A stretch of DNA of 64,000 nucleotides from Pseudonocardia sp. HH130630-07 (lineage in GTDB: Bacteria > Actinomycetota > Actinomycetes > Mycobacteriales > Pseudonocardiaceae), in NCBI RefSeq assembly GCF_001698125.1, contig NZ_CP013854.1, positions 1,984,001 to 2,048,000 of the forward strand. The letters are read 5' to 3'. Every line of letters starts with the position of its first letter. Within the stretch, counting starts at the first letter, position 1. The notes beneath the pieces are model-generated. The model saw only the letters and a list, made by a program, of their open reading frames with translations. It was not told the DNA's origin and did not search any database. A program made the position numbers and the translations under genes. Shown piece by piece: positions 61,230 to 64,000 of this stretch.

Positions 61230-62582
61230 GTGAAGAAGGCTATCGGGTTCTACTCGTGCCCGGACATCGACACGGCCGCGACAGCGGTGGTGTCGCATGC
61301 CGGGACGAGGCTGCTGACCGAGACCATCGGCAAGGTCGGGCTCGACCACGCTCTGTCGCAGGCGTTGGAACCGTGGCGGCCGCGGTTGGCGGTGCACGAC
61401 CCGGCGAAGGTCCTGCTCGATCTCGCGTTGACGCTGGCCGCCGGCGGGGACTGCCTGTCCGACATCGCGCTGTTGCGTGCGGAGCCCGCTCTGTTCGGTC
61501 CGGTGGCCTCAGACCCGACGGTCTCCCGCACGGTAGATCGCCTCGCCGCCGACTCGACCGCGGTGTTGGCGGCGATCGATGCCGCCCGCGCCACGGCCCG
61601 GGCGAAGGTGTGGGCGCTGGCCGGTTCCGCCGCTCCCGACCACCAGACGGACGCGGCGAACCCGCTGGTCATCGACGTGGATGCCACCCTGATCACCGCC
61701 CACTCGGACAAGCAGGGCGCCGCACCGACGTTCAAGAAGGGCTTCGGGCACCATCCGTTGTGGGCGTTCTGCGACCACGGCGCGGCCGGGACCGGTGAGC
61801 CTCTCGCGGCGCTGCTACGCCCCGGGAACGCCGGGTCGAACACCGCCACCGACCACGTCACCGTCATCCGGGCGGCGCTGCGCCAGCTCCCCGACCACCG
61901 CCCGGGCAACCGTCCCGGCCGCAAAGTTCTGATCCGGGTCGACGGCGCAGGTGCCTCGCATGAGCTCCTCGACTGGCTGGCCGGGCAGCGTCTGTCCTAT
62001 TCAGTCGGCTTCGGGCTGTCCCAGGCTCTGGTCGACCAGCTCGCCGCGCTCCCGGCCACGGACTGGCAGACCGCGCTCGATGCCGACCGCGAGCCCCGTC
62101 CCGGAGCCTGGGTCATCGAGGCGACCGGCCTGATGAACTTGACCTCCTGGCCGAAAGGGATGCGGGTGATCGTCCGCCGCGAGCGCCCGCACCCCGGCGC
62201 GCAGCTACGGATCACCGACCCGGACGGGTTGCGCTACACCGCATTCGCCACCAACACACACCCCGGTGGAGCGGGCCGCCAACTCGCCGACCTCGAGCTA
62301 CGACACCGCCGCCGGGCCCGCGCCGAGGACCGCATCCGGGCGGCGAAGGACACCGGGCTGACCAACCTGCCCTTGCACGAGCTCGACCAGAACCGGATCT
62401 GGCAGGCCGTTGTCGCGCTCGCCTGCGAGATCACCGCCTGGGCGCAGATGCTCGCCTACACCGACCACCCGGCGCGGCGCTGGGAACCGAAACGACTCCG
62501 GCTGCGGCTGTTCTCCCAGCCCGCACAGCGAGCCCGGCACGCCCGCCGAACCGTCCTGCACCTGCCCGCCCACGCACCCTGA
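61230..62582 (+). CDS. IS1380-family transposase
   Basis: 450 residues, GTG with AGGAG 10 bases upstream. Family hallmarks: DIDTAATAVVSHAGTRLLTETIG at the N-terminus, LALTLAAGGDCLSDIALLRAEPALFGPVASDPTVSRTVDRLA, then VIDVDATLITAHSDKQGAAPTFKKGFGHHPLWAF with the first catalytic Asp, VLIRVDGAGASHELLDWL, and the C-terminal EITAWAQMLAY. Intact in one frame and of normal length, so potentially active, though the right inverted repeat of this copy is disrupted. Confidence 0.93.
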   Translation: MKKAIGFYSCPDIDTAATAVVSHAGTRLLTETIGKVGLDHALSQALEPWRPRLAVHDPAKVLLDLALTLAAGGDCLSDIALLRAEPALFGPVASDPTVSRTVDRLAADSTAVLAAIDAARATARAKVWALAGSAAPDHQTDAANPLVIDVDATLITAHSDKQGAAPTFKKGFGHHPLWAFCDHGAAGTGEPLAALLRPGNAGSNTATDHVTVIRAALRQLPDHRPGNRPGRKVLIRVDGAGASHELLDWLAGQRLSYSVGFGLSQALVDQLAALPATDWQTALDADREPRPGAWVIEATGLMNLTSWPKGMRVIVRRERPHPGAQLRITDPDGLRYTAFATNTHPGGAGRQLADLELRHRRRARAEDRIRAAKDTGLTNLPLHELDQNRIWQAVVALACEITAWAQMLAYTDHPARRWEPKRLRLRLFSQPAQRARHARRTVLHLPAHAP

Positions 62583-62810
62583 GCCAGGCTGCTCTGCGAA
62601 GGCCTCGCCCGGCTGCGCGCACTCGCCGTCCCCGGCTGAGCCCGACCCCGCCGTCACGACGACCCAGGACCCCGACCGGACCAGTGGAAACCGGCGCCCA
62701 CCCGAGCGACCTCGGCTGAACTGTCACACCCGCCAGGCAGAATCAGCGCCACCACACCGACGAGCACCGGTGTCGATCAAGCCGGGACTGCCCGACGAAA
62801 GATCCGGGCT

Positions 62811-63753
62811 AGGGCGTGTCTCCCAGATAGGCGGACCGGGGTGCGCGATGCTTGATCGGTGCCGCGTACCGCTGTCCTGACTGATGCCCAGTGGGCCCGT
62901 CTGGCGCCGCTGTTGCCCTCCTCCGAGGGTCGTCGCGGGCGCCCGTTCCGCGATGACCGCCGGGTGCTCGAGGGGATCATCTACCGGTATCGGTGCGGGC
63001 TTCCCTGGCGCGACGTCCCAGCCGAGTTCGGGCCGTGGCAGACGTTGTGGAAGCGGCACCGCCGCTACAGCGGCGACGGCACCTGGGACCACATCCTGGC
63101 TGCTCTTCTGGTCGAGGCCGACGCCGCCGAGGTGCTCGGGTGGGCGGTCAGCGTGGACTCCACGATCATCCGTGCCCACCAGCACGCCGCGACCCTCAAG
63201 CGCGACACAGGGGGCCGGATCGAACTACACGAATCTGCTCGCCGAACCAGCAGATCACGCGCTGGGACGGTCCCGCGGAGGGCTGTCGACGAAGATCCAC
63301 CAGCTCGTTGACGGGCACGGCCGCCCGCTGGTGGTCCTCCTCGGCCCCGGCCAGGGCGGCGACTCGCCAATGTTTCCGCACCTGATGGCGCGCCTGAGCA
63401 TCGCCCGACCGGGCCCGGGACGACCCCGGACCCGGCCCGAACGCGTGCGCGCGGACAAGGCCTACTCCTCACGCGCGATCCGCCGGCACCTGCGCGAGCG
63501 CCGGATCATCGCTGTCATTCCGGAGCCCTCTGACCAGCAGGGACACCGCAAACGACGCGGCTCACGCGGTGGCCGACCGCCCGCATTCGATCCGGTCGAC
63601 TACCGAAACCGCAACGTCGTCGAGTGCGGGTTCTGCCACGTCAAGCAGTGGCGCGGGCTGGCCACCCGTTACGACAAGCTCGCCCTGACCTTCCGCGGCG
63701 GCGCCGTCCTGAAGGCGATCGTCACCTGGCTCCGCGCATTGGGAGACACACCC
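62811..63753. mobile_element. 943-bp IS5/IS427-type element inserted in a CTAG site
   Basis: Ends GGGCGTGTCTCCCA (62811-62824) and the complement of GGGTGTGTCTCCCA (63740-63753), one mismatch in 14. It is flanked by the direct repeat TA (62809-62810 and 63754-63755) inside the sequence C-TA-G, the usual target of IS427-type elements. Joining the flanks rebuilds CCGGGCTAGG, the right end of the IS1380-type element. Confidence 0.85.
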
Positions 63754-63756
63754 TAG
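62859..63756 (+). CDS. IS5/IS427-type transposase in two overlapping frames
   Basis: The first frame starts at GTG (TAVLTDAQWARLAPLLPSSEGRRGRPF, then the first catalytic Asp in SVDSTIIRAHQH) and leaves the family alignment near HESA at about 63240. The second frame, +1 relative to it, continues AEPADHALGRSRGG, then RVRADKAYSS (second Asp) and NVVECGFCHVKQWRGL (Glu). A frame change of this kind is normal for IS427-type orfA/orfB, so expression by frameshifting is as likely as mutation. The stop TAG (63754-63756) lies outside the IS proper: TA is the target duplication and G belongs to the host. Confidence 0.82.
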
Positions 63757-63757
63757 G

Positions 63758-63876
63758 GGCGTCGGAGACGAGCCGCAGGGCGTCGGGGCCCGGTTCGACG
63801 ACCGGCGGGCGGCCAGCAATCCTGTAGTTTTGTGAGGTCGAGCGGAGACAGGCTCGGTGCCGGGCCCCGTCCTCGA
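63758..63876. other. Element DNA between the IS cluster and the partial gene at the window end
   Basis: On the minus strand two frames stay open up to the IS border (one reads GRPPVVEPGPDALRLVSDA, the other LAARRSSNRAPTPCGSS). One of them may be the 5' part of the gene whose 3' part lies at 61.0-59.3 kb. I cannot choose, and see no clear start codon. Confidence 0.3.
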
Positions 63877-63999
63877 TCAGGGCCGAGCTCTACGGGGTGC
63901 TGGGGTCAGTCGCAGTGTGGAACCGGCGACGGCGTCCACGGCCTGACGGGTGTAGGCCAGGGCGAAGGCCTCGCCTCGCTCCCAGAGCCTGAGCTGGTC
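63877..63999 (-). CDS. C-terminal end of an unidentified gene (partial)
   Basis: 40 codons before a TGA, running in from beyond the window: QLRLWERGEAFALAYTRQAV, then DAVAGSTLRLTPAP and a basic end. Codon third positions fit coding sequence. It probably belongs to the integrated element. No family recognised. Confidence 0.4.
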   Translation of the reverse strand, partial: DQLRLWERGEAFALAYTRQAVDAVAGSTLRLTPAPRRARP

Positions 64000-64000
64000 G

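Larger units (their letters stand above)
61104..63757. mobile_element. IS1380-type element, right inverted repeat split by another IS
   Basis: Left end CCTAACCCGGGGCTTTCATCG, right end the complement of CCTAGCCCGGATCTTTCGTCG (62792-62810 plus the last two bases at 63756-63757 beyond the inserted IS): a 21-bp inverted repeat with about four mismatches. The flanks (GGAA on the left, GGCG on the right) do not form a duplication, so one end may have rearranged. The transposase gene lies 126 bases from the left end. Confidence 0.7.
59347..64000. mobile_element. One end of an element integrated at tRNA-Arg(ACG), with an IS cluster
   Basis: Everything right of the tRNA scar is foreign in style: three insertion sequences, broken gene pieces and no housekeeping gene. 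No integrase is present in this part, so it should lie at the other end, next to the intact tRNA. The size and type (conjugative element or island) cannot be told from 4.65 kb. Confidence 0.65.

Overview
The window is high-GC actinobacterial DNA. Third codon positions are almost always G or C, GTG starts are common, and the gene content fits Pseudonocardiaceae or relatives (DUF5753/DUF397 regulator pair, Ku plus stand-alone ligase, CtaG-type oxidase assembly protein, tRNA-deaminase-associated protein, MatC-type carrier). Genus-level placement is inference from gene content, not from a marker gene.

Layout. 1-4.2 kb: end of a complete branched-chain-amino-acid-type ABC operon (binding protein, LivH, LivM, LivG, LivF) closed by a 17-bp-stem hairpin. 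4.2-7.4 kb: a small secreted protein and a two-subunit molybdenum hydroxylase with a Tat signal. 7.8-10.3 kb: a small membrane protein and a divergent MerR regulator/DUF418 pair separated by a striking 20-bp inverted repeat. 10.4-11.6 kb: tRNA-Ser(CGA), tadA and its usual partner. 11.7-17.2 kb: M20 peptidase, a 43-aa membrane ORF, MHS transporter, amidase, tyrA. 17.2-20 kb: glycolipid-binding-like protein and the divergent NHEJ pair (ligase and Ku). 20-28 kb: LCP cell-wall ligase, geranylgeranyl reductase, hydrolase, Ser/Thr kinase, CtaG/CopD. 27.9-31.4 kb: LysR regulator with CoA transferase and MatC carrier. 31.5-36.7 kb: secreted protease, copper ATPase, DsbA-like protein, XRE/DUF397 pair. 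36.8-46.3 kb: EamA/CGNR, aldehyde dehydrogenase, trpBA, CynX-type MFS with FadR-type regulator, mscL, APC permease. 46.3-50.1 kb: PadR/HAAS pair with a 26-bp palindromic operator, secreted protein, YtrA-type regulator with its ABC exporter. 50.2-59.2 kb: quinone-oxidoreductase-like enzyme, amidase, truncated hemoglobin, TauE/GntR, SDR, amine oxidase, GAF-like protein.

At 59305-59346 the chromosome ends abruptly in the 3' half of a tRNA-Arg(ACG) gene, cut exactly at the anticodon loop. This is the usual scar of a site-specific integration, so the last 4.65 kb is read as one end of an integrated element. That end is full of insertion sequences: a 1574-bp IS5-type element that carries a pRiA4b ORF-3-like passenger gene, and an IS1380-type element whose right inverted repeat is itself split by a 943-bp IS5/IS427-type element. 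Removing the first IS together with one copy of its TTA duplication restores an open frame that runs into the tRNA fragment, so an element gene has been broken by it.

A dispersed palindromic repeat (four copies, three loci: 21.6, 46.3 and 50.1 kb) lies only between genes. Several divergent or autoregulated promoters can be read directly from symmetric sequences (MerR, PadR, GntR, possibly CRP-like upstream of the hemoglobin), and several predicted transcripts start at or next to the start codon.
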